From: WHTK01 sp965197795
GTDB lineage: Bacteria > Chloroflexota > Dehalococcoidia > DSTF01 > WHTK01
Assembly: GCA_965197795.1 (NCBI GenBank)
Contig: OZ240228.1
Location: 2,604,001 to 2,668,000 of the forward strand
Direction of reading: 5' to 3'
Length of the DNA: 64,000 nt
The first letter of the stretch is position 1. Each line of letters begins with the position of its first letter. The position numbers and the translations under genes were made by a program. The notes under the pieces were generated by a model, which ran no database searches, was not told where the DNA came from, and saw only the letters and a program-made list of their open reading frames with translations. Positions 1 to 8,616 of the stretch are shown here, in pieces.

Positions 1-369
1 GGCGGCAAAGGCGCACGCTGCCTTCAGTCCGGCGATGCAGCTGTAGGGGGATCGGGGAAGGGTTGTAGGTCGGAATCGAGGGGGTGGAGCTGGCTACCTA
101 GTGGGAGTCCCGCCTTCGCTGCCTAATGAATGTGTCCGTCAAATCGGGGTCGGGCAGTGTCGGTTCCAACTCATCACGATCTCATTCCGCTCTAAGGCTA
201 GTGGCCGATCTTGTACACGCGACCTAGTCAGATCGGTCAGCCAGCGTAATCAAAGGGGGAGGTGGGCTGGTACAGCGCCGGGCAATAGAGGCCTGTAACT
301 TGGGTATGTATACTTCGTTGCCAGGGTTTTGCGGCCGTTTGCGGCGCTCTAGTTGATTCGAGGGACGGA
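1..369. other. No gene recognised at left edge
   Basis: I see no convincing gene in this stretch. The short reading frames have no family resemblance and poor ribosome binding sites. It presumably carries the promoter of the Cache-domain gene that starts at 370, but no clear -35/-10 pair stands out. Confidence 0.4.
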
Positions 370-1263
370 ATGCGCATTGGGTTGCTTTTCAGCGGGGTGG
401 CGGCAGTTATGGCTGGCGCCGCGCTGGCTATCTCCGTCATCGCCTTGGTGTCCAGGCCGGAAGATCTCGACGACGGCTACGAGTTCCGCCTGTCGGACCG
501 GGCCGAGTTCACGGTAGGCTTGGTGCAGCAGGCGCTCCAGCGTTATGAAGACGAGGGAAGAGAAGCCACGTTAAGCTACTACAACTCCCCGGAGAGCGCG
601 GTGGGGGAATGGTATGTCTTCATCTATGACGAGAATGACGAGGCCGTCGCCCATCTCAACCAGGACCTGCTGGGCCGGAACTTGAAGGGCGATCTAGGGG
701 TCGACGTTACAGGCTACCGGTTCGGCGAGGTGATGGTCGGGGCTACGGAGGATGGTCTGTGGGTCGACTACCTGTTCCTCAACCCTGCCACCGGCAACCA
801 GGAGTTCAAGCATTCCTGGGCGGTGCGCTATGACGGGCTGCTGTTCGGCTCCGGCTGGTACGAGGTCTTGCCCAGCTCGCCCTTGGACGCCACCAAAGCC
901 GACCCAGCCGAGTACACGGTGGCCGTGGTGGATCGGGCTATCCGCTACTACAAGGCCCACGGCAGAGCGGGAGCGGTGCAATACTACAAAACCCCGGAAA
1001 GCGTGGATGGAACTTGGTACGTTTTTATCGTCGATGAGAATGACGAACTCATAGCCCACCCGGACCCATCCCTACTGGGCAGGCATGTTGATGAACTGGG
1101 CAACACCATTGACGGGGAGAGGTTCACAGATCTGGAGGTCACCGAAGCTGGGCTCTGGGTGGACTATCTGTTCCTCAACCCCGCCACCGGCCAGGATGGA
1201 ATTAAGCATTCCTGGGCGGTGCGCTATGACGGACTGCTGTTCGGCTCCGGCTGGTACGAGTAA
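370..1263 (+). CDS. Exported double-Cache-domain protein
   Basis: A 297-residue protein with an N-terminal membrane anchor or signal segment (about residues 5-28, ending near VIALVSR) and two tandem copies of a Cache-like sensor fold (about 45-170 and 175-297). Each copy has a YVFI-DENDE strand, a LLGR turn and the closing block LFGSGWYE. The protein stops exactly at the end of the second copy, so it has no kinase, cyclase or chemoreceptor output domain. Cache domains bind small ligands outside the membrane. As an unfused anchored module this one probably passes its signal to a partner or only binds ligand. The two copies are very similar to each other, which points to internal duplication. 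Function beyond ligand sensing is not assigned. Confidence 0.75.
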   Translation: MRIGLLFSGVAAVMAGAALAISVIALVSRPEDLDDGYEFRLSDRAEFTVGLVQQALQRYEDEGREATLSYYNSPESAVGEWYVFIYDENDEAVAHLNQDLLGRNLKGDLGVDVTGYRFGEVMVGATEDGLWVDYLFLNPATGNQEFKHSWAVRYDGLLFGSGWYEVLPSSPLDATKADPAEYTVAVVDRAIRYYKAHGRAGAVQYYKTPESVDGTWYVFIVDENDELIAHPDPSLLGRHVDELGNTIDGERFTDLEVTEAGLWVDYLFLNPATGQDGIKHSWAVRYDGLLFGSGWYE

Positions 1264-1701
1264 CGGGGCGCGATCATGCCGCCGGAAGGGGCGCAAGCAG
1301 CGCTGGACGGCGATAAGCGAAGTAGCCCTTGATCCCCTTAGAGCCTACCTGGGCGACTTTCGGGGCTGGAGCGAAGGCCACCTCTTCCAGACCTTTCACG
1401 GCAGGGCTCGACTCCAGTGGCGCTTAGACTCGACTTACTCGTCGAACCCCGTATGCGACAACGCTCGCTCCAACGGGACGCCAGCCCTCAACAAGCGCTT
1501 TTAAACTGCGGCTGCGAGCGGCCAGATCGTTGGCTCGCATCTCTCCGAACGTCAAAGTGATCTCGCCGAACGGGAGCGCGTCGGTCGCCGCGTCTGCAAG
1601 CTTCGCCGCCAACGGCGCGAGCGCCGATGAGACAAACGTCCTGTAAGCCTCACATCGTGCAGTAGTACGGGCGTTCTAAACCCTTCCCTATGGTGCCGTA
1701 T

Positions 1702-1731
1702 CCACCATATCCCACCATATCCCACCATTTC
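1702..1731. repeat. Three tandem 10-bp units
   Basis: CCACCATATC occurs twice and CCACCATTTC once, head to tail. The array sits in the gene-free stretch about 0.7 kb from the tRNA fragment. Short iterated sites can be arm-type integrase or replication-protein sites, but no such gene is visible here. Confidence 0.7.
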
Positions 1732-1769
1732 CCCATACCCCCCAATTCCTCCACCCTGCTCATCTCGCT

Positions 1770-1807
1770 CTCAGACGATTTTTCAAAAAATTCAATTTTT
1801 ATCTGAG
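1770..1807. repeat. AT-rich imperfect inverted repeat
   Basis: Arms CTCAGA and TCTGAG flank about 26 nt of A- and T-runs that can also fold partly. This is strikingly AT-rich for the window. It could be a terminator-like or recombination-associated structure; nothing adjacent identifies its role. Confidence 0.45.
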
Positions 1808-2253
1808 CTGCCCGCTACCTCGCACCACACAAAGTTGAAGAGTGGGATAGCTTCTCACGTGTGGTCACGATCTCGGCTCCTCCTGGATGGGGCGTGGTCA
1901 CGTTTAAACGGGCGCCCTAAGGAAGTGTGCTCGGTCCCTGGGGCGGTGTTTACGGGCCGGGCGAGGCTCGGGGTGTGATCATACACACTAGGACCTCCGC
2001 CGCGTGGCAGGGGCGTGGTTCTGCACAGTCTCACTATCGTTCGCCTAGAGGACTGGTTAAGTCTCGCACAGGTGGAGCAAGACCTTCGGTCCTTCTAGAG
2101 TGAGGGGCCGGAGGTTTTCTTTTAGTTCCGATTAGCGCATTGCTTCTGTCAACAAGTTTTCCATAATCGCCGAGTAACGTAGAGGTTCGTAACGAACCTC
2201 ACTGACACGTCGAGGATTGCGAACGCCTCACCTTGACGACCTCGGCGACGATT

Positions 2254-2277
2254 CATTTTGACAGCCATTTTGACAGC
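2254..2277. repeat. Tandem duplication of a 12-mer
   Basis: CATTTTGACAGC is present twice in direct succession. It looks like a slippage product in non-coding DNA. Confidence 0.7.
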
Positions 2278-2396
2278 CACGGCCGCGAACTGGCAGGCAC
2301 GGAGGTGCACATAACTGAACATAATGCCGGCCGACCGAATCTGCGGCGGACTGTGTTGGGCCTCAGCGGACGCTCCGATTAGAATTCACCCGGAAG

Positions 2397-2429
2397 AGGT
2401 CACTGGTTCAAGTCCAGTACCGCCCACCA
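2397..2429 (+). pseudogene. tRNA 3' fragment (T-arm, acceptor strand, CCA)
   Basis: A perfect T-arm (ACTGG, loop TTCAAGT, CCAGT) is followed by ACCGCCC and an encoded ACCA end. This is exactly the 3' third of a tRNA. The matching 5' acceptor strand GGGCGGT, a D-arm and an anticodon stem are absent immediately upstream, so it is not a functional tRNA. Such orphan 3' ends are the classic footprint of site-specific integration into a tRNA gene. The isotype cannot be assigned safely. Confidence 0.75.
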
Positions 2430-2580
2430 TCGCAAGCGCGACAACAGGTGAAGTCAGGCTGGCGACGTAGCCCCGGCCCGCGCCTGCCACACCCATCCCC
2501 TCATCTCATTGACGCCGCCGGGTGTGCTCGTCTAGCTTTGCTCGCACCGAAAGCCCTGCAGAGACGAACGGAGGCAACCG

Positions 2581-3762
2581 ATGCAGCGCAGCACCGACAG
2601 GATCCTGACCACGCATCCCGGCCGGCTTCCCAACCCCGTAAACCACGCCGACGTCGTTGCGGCTCGCACCGGCAGCGACCGCGCCAAGTTTCTCGACCTG
2701 ACCAAAGCCGGCGTCGTCGAAATGGTCGAAAAGCAGAAGCAGTTTGGCGTCGACATCATGTGCGACGGCGAGTTCTGGAAGGGCCGCGACCAGCAGTACT
2801 TCGACAGCCGCGTCACCGGCATCACGTCCCGGCCGCTCAACCCGGAGGAGCCGCCCTCGATGATGCTGCTGCTGCGTGAGCGCACGTCGCCCGAATTCAG
2901 CGCCTTCTACGAAATCTACAACCGCCTTGGTAACTCGCCGCTTCCGGGCGTTACAAACTCACCGGCGAGCCGGAAATGGGTCATCGTAGGCGACGTCAAG
3001 CCCGTCAACTCCGGGGCGATCGAGGAAGAGATCGAGACCGTCAAAGCCGGCATCGCCGCTGCCGGCGAGCGCATCGAGAACTTTTTCTATCCCGTCCTCG
3101 GCCCGGGCTGGCTCGACCACAGCATCTTCGACGAGTACCACAAGACAGAAGAGGAGTACATCTATTCGCTCGCCGAGCTGGCCAAGCACGACTTCAAAGC
3201 CGTAACCGACGCCGGATTCGTCCTCCAGATCGATGACCCCGGCCTGGTCGACACCTGGGGGATGATTTCCCCACCACCGACGGTCGAGGAGTACCGCAAG
3301 CGCGGGGCGCTGCGCATTGAGGCCACGAACTGGGCCCTCCAGGGCATCCCCGAAGAGCAGGTCCGCTTCCACACCTGCTGGGGCAGCTGGCACACGCCCC
3401 ACGTTACCGACTTCCCCCTCAAAGACATCGTCGACATCATGCTAGACGTGAACGCATCGGCCTACTCGATCGAGGCTGCCGACGTGCAGCACGAGCTCGA
3501 CTGGCACGTCTGGGAGGACCACAAGCTGCCGGAAGGCAAGGTGGTCATCCCCGGCGTCATCGCCCACAAGACGTCGACGGTTGAGCCGCCCGAACTGGTA
3601 GCCGACCGCATCGTCCGCTATGCCAGGCTCATGGGACGCGAGAACATCGTCGCCGGCGTCGACTGCGGTGTCGGTGGCCGCTGCTATCCCGACATCGGCT
3701 GGGCCAAGCTCAAGGCGCTGTCCGACGGCGCCGCCCTGGCGAGCAAAATGCTCTGGCCCTAA
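2581..3762 (+). CDS. MetE-like cobalamin-independent methionine synthase family protein
   Basis: A 393-residue protein of the cobalamin-independent methionine synthase II group, equivalent to the C-terminal catalytic barrel of MetE. Family members move a methyl group to homocysteine or another thiol through a zinc ion. Likely zinc ligands are His264 and Cys266 (FHTCWG), a glutamate near 298 (SIEAADV) and Cys362 (GVDCGVGG). The N-terminal MetE half is absent, as in archaeal-type core enzymes. The start is set by GGAGG a few bases upstream of the ATG. It stands alone, with no met genes next to it, so the substrate (homocysteine or another thiol) is open. It follows the tRNA scar and precedes two tRNA genes. 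Confidence 0.85.
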   Translation: MQRSTDRILTTHPGRLPNPVNHADVVAARTGSDRAKFLDLTKAGVVEMVEKQKQFGVDIMCDGEFWKGRDQQYFDSRVTGITSRPLNPEEPPSMMLLLRERTSPEFSAFYEIYNRLGNSPLPGVTNSPASRKWVIVGDVKPVNSGAIEEEIETVKAGIAAAGERIENFFYPVLGPGWLDHSIFDEYHKTEEEYIYSLAELAKHDFKAVTDAGFVLQIDDPGLVDTWGMISPPPTVEEYRKRGALRIEATNWALQGIPEEQVRFHTCWGSWHTPHVTDFPLKDIVDIMLDVNASAYSIEAADVQHELDWHVWEDHKLPEGKVVIPGVIAHKTSTVEPPELVADRIVRYARLMGRENIVAGVDCGVGGRCYPDIGWAKLKALSDGAALASKMLWP

Positions 3763-3849
3763 GGGGTCGTCCGACCAGACGGCGCCAAGCAAGCGGGGCC
3801 TCTGATTCTCTACCGTTTGCGGTTCGAAAACGGTAGACTAGGGCTCCGC

Positions 3850-3935
<86 letters not shown>

Positions 3936-3941
3936 CTTCGC

Positions 3942-4017
3942 GCGCTGGTAGCTCAGCGGATAGAGCGCTGCCCTGCGGAGGCAGAGGTCGAGGGTTCGAG
4001 TCCCTCCCAGCGCGCCA
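3942..4017 (+). tRNA. tRNA-Arg (GCG)
   Basis: Acceptor GCGCTGG pairs with CCAGCGC, followed by discriminator G and encoded CCA. The loop CTGCGGA between CTGCC and GGCAG gives anticodon GCG, which reads CGC and CGU. Most bacteria use ACG (inosine) for these codons, so GCG is less usual. It is followed at once by a strong terminator. Confidence 0.93.
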
Positions 4018-4024
4018 CGCTCAC

Positions 4025-4055
4025 CTAAAAGGCCGTCCCCAGGACGGCCTTTTCT
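4025..4055. terminator. Bidirectional terminator
   Basis: AAGGCCGTCC and GGACGGCCTT form a stem around a short loop, with an A-run on the left and TTTCTTT on the right. It can end the tRNA transcript on the plus strand and the convergent CAP-lipoprotein gene on the minus strand. Confidence 0.9.
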
Positions 4056-4076
4056 TTCTGCAGACGTACTTCGCGG

Positions 4077-4856
4077 TCAGGGGTTCGCCGTCACCACGAC
4101 CCAGTAGTGGCCGTAGTAGCTGTTCGGGTCGTAGTAGTAGCCGACGCCCGCTGCTATCGCGGTGGAGTTCGCCAAGATCGCGGCGTGCGACGAGCTGCTT
4201 AGCAGCCGGCTGGCCGCAACGGCGGGCGTCGGCTGTCCCGCCGAGAGCGCCTCTCCCTTGTACTGCCCCTCGAATCCCGCCGCCGCGATGCGGCCTGCCG
4301 GGGTCGAACCGCTGGGCGGATAATGCCCGAAGAAGCCAGTGGTGGCCATGAACTCCGCGTAAGCCATCGCCGCTGCCGTCAATGTCGCGTCGAACTGCAG
4401 CGCTGGGATGCCGTTCTCAATGCGGAACCGGTTCACCAGCGTCAGCGCCTCCGACGGGTAGAGCGCGGTATCGATCTCCGGCTCCGGCGTCGGCGTGGGC
4501 ACCTCAGGAGTCGATGCGTAACTCGTCGGCTCCGCGGTCGCCTCAGGCTGCGGTGTAGCTTCGTCTGTGGCCTCCTCGGGGGTTGCAGTCGCGCCCGCCA
4601 GCTCCTCTTTCTCGAGCGGCGCCAGCACGGATCGCGACTCGTTGGCATCCGAAGCCGGCTGCAAGCTGAGGGAGCCGCTGCTCGGGGCGCCGGAGCTGGC
4701 CGAGAGCACCTCACTGCCGCTCCGTTCCTGCTCCTCGGGCAGCTGGCTCTCCGCCGTGGCCGTCAGCTCGGGCGCCGGCAACGGCACGCCGCAGCCCGAC
4801 GCCAGGACGGCCAGCACGAAAAGCGGCAACAGCAGAAGTCGCAAAGCTCTATTCAT
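4077..4856 (-). CDS. CAP/SCP-domain lipoprotein
   Basis: A 259-residue exported protein. The N-terminus is a lipoprotein signal with lipobox LASGC. A low-complexity Thr/Ser/Pro/Glu-rich linker (about 30-130) follows, then a CAP domain (about 135-259) with the typical NRFRIENG opening, the F-GHYPPSG segment, and a closing GHYWVVVTANP. Bacterial CAP proteins are extracellular and mostly of unknown activity. The gene ends against a shared bidirectional terminator. A second CAP gene in the window (26190-26864) is broken. Confident in family, not in substrate. Confidence 0.88.
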   Translation of the reverse strand: MNRALRLLLLPLFVLAVLASGCGVPLPAPELTATAESQLPEEQERSGSEVLSASSGAPSSGSLSLQPASDANESRSVLAPLEKEELAGATATPEEATDEATPQPEATAEPTSYASTPEVPTPTPEPEIDTALYPSEALTLVNRFRIENGIPALQFDATLTAAAMAYAEFMATTGFFGHYPPSGSTPAGRIAAAGFEGQYKGEALSAGQPTPAVAASRLLSSSSHAAILANSTAIAAGVGYYYDPNSYYGHYWVVVTANP

Positions 4857-4942
4857 CGTGAAACAACCCGCTCTTCGCGGGTCGACGGGGAGCTATAAGG
4901 TAAGCGTGACTTCAATAACCCGTCAAATCGCAGCCAGGCGAG

Positions 4943-5149
4943 CTACAGCCTGAGGCCCAGCACCTCGCGGCTCAACACGCCTGAATCGATGCGCACCCGG
5001 ACGTCCAGGACGCGCACCTTGACCGTCTTGCCGCCCTCGGCGATCACGACTTCCTCACCCTTATCAAAGCGATAGTCGGTGTCGATGCTCAGCAGCAGCG
5101 CCGCCTTCTGCGGCGAAAATGGGTCTGACTCGTAAAACTCGGTCTTCAT
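4943..5149 (-). CDS. Small hypothetical protein downstream of the ABC system
   Basis: A 68-residue acidic/basic soluble protein, mostly predicted beta strand (EEVVIAEGGKTVKVRVLDVRV). I do not recognise the family. It begins 17 bases after the FtsX-like permease stop and runs in the same direction, so it may be the third gene of that operon. A TAGAATCGA motif lies only 3 bases upstream of its ATG, so a separate, nearly leaderless transcript is also possible. Neighbouring composition and operon position favour a real gene. Confidence 0.6.
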   Translation of the reverse strand: MKTEFYESDPFSPQKAALLLSIDTDYRFDKGEEVVIAEGGKTVKVRVLDVRVRIDSGVLSREVLGLRL

Positions 5150-5166
5150 GCGTCGATTCTACAGCC

Positions 5167-8100
5167 CTAGCCCGCGTACCTCAGCGCCTCCGCCACCGGT
5201 ACCTGCGACGCGCTGCGCGCCGGGATGAAGGTCATCACCGCGCTCGCCCCGTACGCGATCCCCACGATCAGCAATAGCCGCGCCAGTGGCAAACGGAAGT
5301 CGATCTCCGCGCCCGACTCGCCAATCAGTTCGGGGCTGCTCAACAGGTTGTACGACAGCGCCGACCCCAGCAGCAGCCCCATGACGATGCCGGCCAGCGC
5401 GATGAACGACGACTCCATGAAGAAAGACAGCGCGACCAACCGCCGAGTGCAGCCCAGTGCTCGCAGCATGCCGATCTGCTGACGGCGTTCCGCGACGGTG
5501 CGAAACGCGATCACGCCCAGCGCCGCGATGCCGACGATCAGCCCCAGCCCCATGAAGCCTTCGAACAGATACTGGAACGCCGTCGACTGCGCCGCCGCGT
5601 CGTCCAGCTCCTGCTCCAGCGAATCGGCCACGACGCCGCGCTGCAGCAACGCCGCCTCGATGCTCGAAGCAACCTCCACGGTCGCCTGCTCGGACGAGTC
5701 GCGCGTCGTTAGATAGAAGCTCTCCAGCTCGCCGCCGCCCAGCTGATCCTCAACCACGGACCGGTTAGTGAACAACGCCAGCCAGGCAAACGTCACCGAA
5801 GTCACCTGCGGCTCCAGCACGCCGATCACCTTGAGCTCGAACTCGCCGCCCGTCTCCGCATCCACGACCGTCACCGGGATCGGCTGCCAGGGCTGCTCTC
5901 TCAGCTCTTCCGTGCTCGGCCCCAGGCGGAAGTTGGTGTCATCCCCAAAGGGGTCCTCCTCCCCGGTGCGGGATTCATCGACGATCGCCAGCGTCGGGTC
6001 GTTGAGCAGCGCTTCGAACACGGCTGCGTCGGAGTCGTAGCCGATCGCGCGCGTCGTCAACGCGAAGTCGGCCAGCCGGAAGAACTCCTCGTCCATGCCC
6101 TGTACGACGTAGGTCGCGAAGTCTTCCGTCGATCCCGCCACTTTCACCTGTGGGTCGTCCGTCAGTAGCGTCCCGATACCCGTGATGTTTGCGTCGACGT
6201 CGTATCCCTCCTCACGCAGCGCCGCGGCCAGGTCCGGAATGCGGTTCGAGGAGTTGGCCATGACCCGCACGTCGAAGCCGCCCTTGGCGTCCTCACCCAG
6301 GAATAGCTGCGTAAAGTTCGAGTTCAACGTCGCCATGACCACCAGGCTGAACACCACCAGCGTGAACATCGCCAGCGTCATACCGGTGCGGAACTTCGAC
6401 GCCAGCGGGTACGAGATCGCCATACGCATCGCCGGCGTGATGCCGCCCAGCACCCGCGTCGTTGCGTTGACGGCGTCCAACAGATGGTCCGCATTGAAGA
6501 CGACGAACAGCGTCGCCGCCGACGTCATCGCGATGCCCGAGATGAAGAACATCTCGATGTCGCCTATAACCATCTCCTCCGGCTCCAGGCCAAACAACTT
6601 GGAGAGCTCGAACAGCGGGTCGCTGTAGGCCGTCGCGTCATCGACGAAGAAGCTGAACGGCAGCGGCAGCAGCCAGTACCACAGAACCGCCAGGCTGGCC
6701 AGCGTGAACGCGGTCCGCGGCCGGGCACCGAAGTAAACCGTGAGCATCGCGGCTCCGAAGATGAACAGCGTCGTGCCGGCCGTGTAGGCAAAGGCCACGC
6801 TGCTGGGCCAGCCGCCCCACCACGTGGCCAGCGCACCGATGATCAGCGCCCAGACCGCCCAGCCACCCATGTTGCGATGTAGTGCGGCCCACGAACGCGT
6901 TTTCAGGAGGATCCACGTCACCAGGGCCATGAGGTTAAAAGCGACCCACCACAGGACGTAACCAATACGGCCGCGCCAGCTCATCGCCACCCAACCCCGG
7001 CTCACACGCGTGAGGCCCCAGACGTAAGCGCCCGCCAGCAGACCGCCGCCGAGCAGGCCCGCTCCGTACGTCCCCAGTCCAAGCGTGAATAGCGAAAACG
7101 CGATCGCGCCCCATATACCGACCAGGGCGATCCAGGCCAACGTCCACAGCACGCCCAGCGTTGCCGGGCCCAGCTTGCGAAGCGAAGCATCCTTCGGGCT
7201 CAGCACCGCCGGGTCCGGCAGGTCGCGGATCGCCTCGACGATGTTCAGGTTGGCGGCGCGCCAGGAGGCGAACGCCACCGTGATGAACGTGATCACGATT
7301 CCCAGGAAGTAAGAGATCAGGAATCCCTGCGGGTTGAAGTGGTACGTGATGCCGAGGCCGAAGTCATCGAAGATCTGGGACATGATCCAGACCAGCAGTC
7401 CCGCAACGGCCAGCCCCAGCAGCGCCCCTACCATGGCGGAGCCGATGTTGTAGGCCATGCCCTCGGCCACGAACGACTCCGTCAGGTGCAGTCGTTTCAT
7501 ACCCACGGCTCGCGCCATGCCCATCTCGGAACGCCGCTCCGACGCCAGCATGATGAACATCAGGAAGATCAGCATCACGCCCGCCGCGATCGAGAACAGG
7601 CCGAAGACGACGAAGAACGTCACGAAGATCGAGCCGATAAGCTCCGCCAGGTCGACCAGCTCCTGCTTCGTCAGGATCACTTCCATCGGCGCGCCCGACG
7701 CCGCGATGTAGGCCTCGACGCGCTGCTCGACCCCGTCGACGCGGCTCAGCGAGTCGCGCACGCCGCCCACGGCCGTCACCGCGATCAGGTCGATGCGATC
7801 CTCACCGGTGATCGCACGCCACTCCTCGAGCGACGTGACGATCCCGCCCGTCGTGCTCGAGAACGAATTCTGCCCCTCGTTGGAGCTGGTCATCGCGTTG
7901 TCGCGCACGATGTCCGCCACCACCAGCTCTCTCGGCTGGTTGGCGTAGAAGATCGTGAAACGGTCGCCGACATCGACGCCGATTTCTTCCTGCAGACGCT
8001 CGGTGACGTAGACACGGTCGCCGCCAAGCGCCGACGCCGGCAGCTTCGCGCCATTCAGGGCGACCAGGCCGTTGAAAACATCGACAGAGTCGAGATCGAC

Positions 8101-8568
8101 GCCGGCGAGGGTTGCGAGAGGCTCGGCACGCTTGTCGACCGTGTTGATCGCCGGTACCCGCGTCTGCACCAGGCCGGTGACGCCTTCCACGTCAGGATCG
8201 TTACGGAGCGCTTGACGTAGTCCGTCGACGTCGGCGTCGGTCAGGTCGCTAACGCCGGAGGGAGCTACGTTTCTATCGAAGGCCAGGACGACGTCAGCTT
8301 CCTGCAGGTCGTTGTAAATCTGGTTGCTCACCGAGTAGCCGACCGTGTCGCCCGTGGCGAACGCCGCGCTGACGATCAGCGTCGCCAGCATCATGCCGAT
8401 CACGATCAGCGCGGTTTGGGTCTTGCGCCGCACCACGTTGCGCAATCCCATGCGCACCAACAGCGGATTGCGCCACCAGATCCAGAGCAGAATCCCACCG
8501 ATCAGGACGACCAGCAGCGTCAGCGCGATGAGAAAGCTGCTCAGTGGGACACCAAACAGGTTATCCAT
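5167..8568 (-). CDS. ABC transporter permease with two FtsX domains
   Basis: A 1133-residue membrane protein of the FtsX/MacB/LolC superfamily. Order: an N-terminal helix (about 8-30), a short segment like MGLRNVVRRKTQT, an extracytoplasmic MacB-type domain (about 60-300), an FtsX core (about 305-430, with RRSEMGMARAVGMKR), extra helices (about 480-690), a second extracytoplasmic domain (about 740-1000) and a second FtsX core (about 1010-1130, with RRQQIGMLRALGCTRR). The double core in one chain suggests it acts as its own dimer with the ATPase encoded just upstream. Such systems perform mechanotransmission or move lipids, lipoproteins or peptides out of the membrane. No substrate is visible. 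Confidence 0.9.
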   Translation of the reverse strand: MDNLFGVPLSSFLIALTLLVVLIGGILLWIWWRNPLLVRMGLRNVVRRKTQTALIVIGMMLATLIVSAAFATGDTVGYSVSNQIYNDLQEADVVLAFDRNVAPSGVSDLTDADVDGLRQALRNDPDVEGVTGLVQTRVPAINTVDKRAEPLATLAGVDLDSVDVFNGLVALNGAKLPASALGGDRVYVTERLQEEIGVDVGDRFTIFYANQPRELVVADIVRDNAMTSSNEGQNSFSSTTGGIVTSLEEWRAITGEDRIDLIAVTAVGGVRDSLSRVDGVEQRVEAYIAASGAPMEVILTKQELVDLAELIGSIFVTFFVVFGLFSIAAGVMLIFLMFIMLASERRSEMGMARAVGMKRLHLTESFVAEGMAYNIGSAMVGALLGLAVAGLLVWIMSQIFDDFGLGITYHFNPQGFLISYFLGIVITFITVAFASWRAANLNIVEAIRDLPDPAVLSPKDASLRKLGPATLGVLWTLAWIALVGIWGAIAFSLFTLGLGTYGAGLLGGGLLAGAYVWGLTRVSRGWVAMSWRGRIGYVLWWVAFNLMALVTWILLKTRSWAALHRNMGGWAVWALIIGALATWWGGWPSSVAFAYTAGTTLFIFGAAMLTVYFGARPRTAFTLASLAVLWYWLLPLPFSFFVDDATAYSDPLFELSKLFGLEPEEMVIGDIEMFFISGIAMTSAATLFVVFNADHLLDAVNATTRVLGGITPAMRMAISYPLASKFRTGMTLAMFTLVVFSLVVMATLNSNFTQLFLGEDAKGGFDVRVMANSSNRIPDLAAALREEGYDVDANITGIGTLLTDDPQVKVAGSTEDFATYVVQGMDEEFFRLADFALTTRAIGYDSDAAVFEALLNDPTLAIVDESRTGEEDPFGDDTNFRLGPSTEELREQPWQPIPVTVVDAETGGEFELKVIGVLEPQVTSVTFAWLALFTNRSVVEDQLGGGELESFYLTTRDSSEQATVEVASSIEAALLQRGVVADSLEQELDDAAAQSTAFQYLFEGFMGLGLIVGIAALGVIAFRTVAERRQQIGMLRALGCTRRLVALSFFMESSFIALAGIVMGLLLGSALSYNLLSSPELIGESGAEIDFRLPLARLLLIVGIAYGASAVMTFIPARSASQVPVAEALRYAG

Positions 8569-8616
8569 GCGGCTTAACCTCCCGGCCTTGAATCGGGCGC
8601 TGCTTCCAGGCCTGCA

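Larger units (their letters stand above)
1264..2396. other. Gene-free stretch before the tRNA fragment
   Basis: About 1.1 kb with no supported gene. It contains an AT-rich patch around 1780-1805, three tandem 10-bp units (1702-1731), an inverted repeat (1770-1807) and a duplicated 12-mer (2254-2277). It ends at the 3' part of a tRNA. Base composition is more mixed than in the neighbouring genes. It reads like the decayed end of an integrated element; this is inference. Confidence 0.4.

Noticed and set aside
101..298. Short frame at the left edge
   Set aside because: No ribosome site, no family resemblance, and codon use unlike the neighbours.
694..1296. Antisense reading frames over the Cache gene
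   Set aside because: Long frames on the other strand are shadows of the repeated, GC-rich sense gene and have no ribosome sites or family features.
1424..1612. Minus-strand 62-codon frame in the gene-free stretch
   Set aside because: Sequence is not recognisable and no start signal precedes it; kept as non-coding.
7339..8220. A 293-residue plus-strand frame inside the FtsX-like permease gene
   Set aside because: Its composition is Arg/His/Asp-rich, as expected for an antisense frame of a GC-rich gene. The minus-strand permease is unambiguous.
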